A DNA stretch of 64,000 nucleotides from Aerococcaceae bacterium DSM 111020. GTDB taxonomy: Bacteria > Bacillota > Bacilli > Lactobacillales > Aerococcaceae. Position 1 is the stretch's first letter. Each line of letters starts with the position of its first letter. The translations under genes were made by a program, and so were the position numbers. The stretch covers positions 41,388 to 105,387 of the forward strand of contig JACBXP010000009.1 of assembly GCA_015863185.1 (NCBI GenBank). Reading direction: 5' to 3'. This document shows, one piece after another, positions 63,906 to 64,000 of this stretch. The notes under the pieces are model-generated. The model did no database searches. It saw nothing but the letters and a program-made list of their open reading frames with translations, and was not told the DNA's origin.

Positions 63906-63927
63906 GACGACTGATATTTCAGTCGTC
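63906..63927. terminator. Hairpin inside the putative IS end
   Basis: GACGACTGA/TCAGTCGTC perfect stem, 4-base loop, TTTTT on the plus side. It lies between the putative inverted repeat and the stop of the partial minus-strand frame, and would shield the element from outside transcription. Confidence 0.6.
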
Positions 63928-63932
63928 TTTTT

Positions 63933-64000
63933 CTATGCACTTTTTCGTTGATTATACTTTATGTCTGCGTCTTCGTCGTTAAAATATAAATGTCGTGGTG
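63933..64000 (-). CDS. C-terminal end of a minus-strand frame, probably transposase
   Basis: Frame open from the right edge to a TAG at 63933, reading PRHLYFNDEDADIKYNQRKS-A at its end. Only 22 residues are visible and they do not by themselves prove a transposase; the call rests on the adjacent ISL3-like inverted repeat. Confidence 0.35.
   Translation of the reverse strand, partial: PRHLYFNDEDADIKYNQRKSA

Noticed and set aside
1..64000. CRISPR arrays, tRNA or rRNA genes, prophage, defence systems, T-boxes
   Set aside because: Read for direct repeats with spacers, cloverleaf and T-box core sequences, and phage or restriction genes; none found. A tRNA or covariance scan would be decisive.

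Overview
The window is a gene-dense, low-GC Gram-positive chromosome segment. SD sequences of the AGGAGG type are strong, intrinsic terminators are short, TTG and GTG starts are common, and the envelope genes are typical of Lactobacillales (opuC, lrgAB, oatA-like acyltransferase, PBP1A-recU, YidC2-like insertase, CapC-type phosphatase). The most diagnostic gene is a ribonucleotide reductase radical subunit fused at its N-terminus to glutaredoxin and an ATP-cone. To my knowledge this architecture was characterised in Facklamia ignava, so I favour Facklamia or another member of Aerococcaceae; this is inference. No rRNA, tRNA, CRISPR array, prophage or defence island was found. The only mobile-element trace is a probable ISL3-type end at the right edge.

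Layout. 1-5.4 kb: ECF-type S component (cut by the left edge), hemolysin III protein, CapC/CpsB PHP phosphatase plus a 55-aa protein, VanY-type carboxypeptidase, DUF1846 protein, PNPOx-like protein. 5.4-9.8 kb: heterodimeric ABC exporter and an esterase. 10-15.2 kb: a VTC-type polyphosphate polymerase/DUF4956 pair, DUF1097 protein, a small protein and an MFS transporter with apparent AT(T/A/C) start codons, and a luciferase-like oxidoreductase. 15.2-20.8 kb: nadC, MarR regulator with aldo/keto reductase, bifunctional glutathione synthase gshF, a membrane protein with an MltG-like domain. 20.8-26.6 kb: SwrB/DUF6115-like protein, rpmG, fthC-rhomboid-glcK-rhodanese operon, lipid kinase, lrgAB. 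26.8-34.7 kb: DUF4044 protein, ArlRS-type two-component system, yidC, acyP, ftsK/spoIIIE, CAP-domain protein. 34.8-42.6 kb: BMP-family binding protein, D-serine dehydratase, PBP1A with recU, FMN reductase, aldo/keto reductase. 42.8-50 kb: opuC osmoprotectant importer, then the fused nrdB-nrdA operon. 50-64 kb: TIM-barrel protein, GH3 glycosidase, isocitrate dehydrogenase, acyltransferase, antiporter, RluA synthase, YtoQ, cold-shock protein, unknown secreted protein, SDR, glutathione-dependent formaldehyde pathway (adhC-fghA), IS end.

How the genes fit together. Three loci form a glutathione theme: gshF makes glutathione, the NrdB glutaredoxin domain would use it for dNTP synthesis, and adhC-fghA would use it to remove formaldehyde. 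Two NrdR boxes 31 bp apart lie over the nrd promoter. The allosteric ATP-cone is absent from the short NrdA and sits on NrdB instead. The features most likely to be undescribed are the VTC/DUF4956 pair, the palindromic element shared by its upstream region and that of the GH3 gene, the apparent non-AUG starts, and a long hairpin hiding a Shine-Dalgarno upstream of dsdA.
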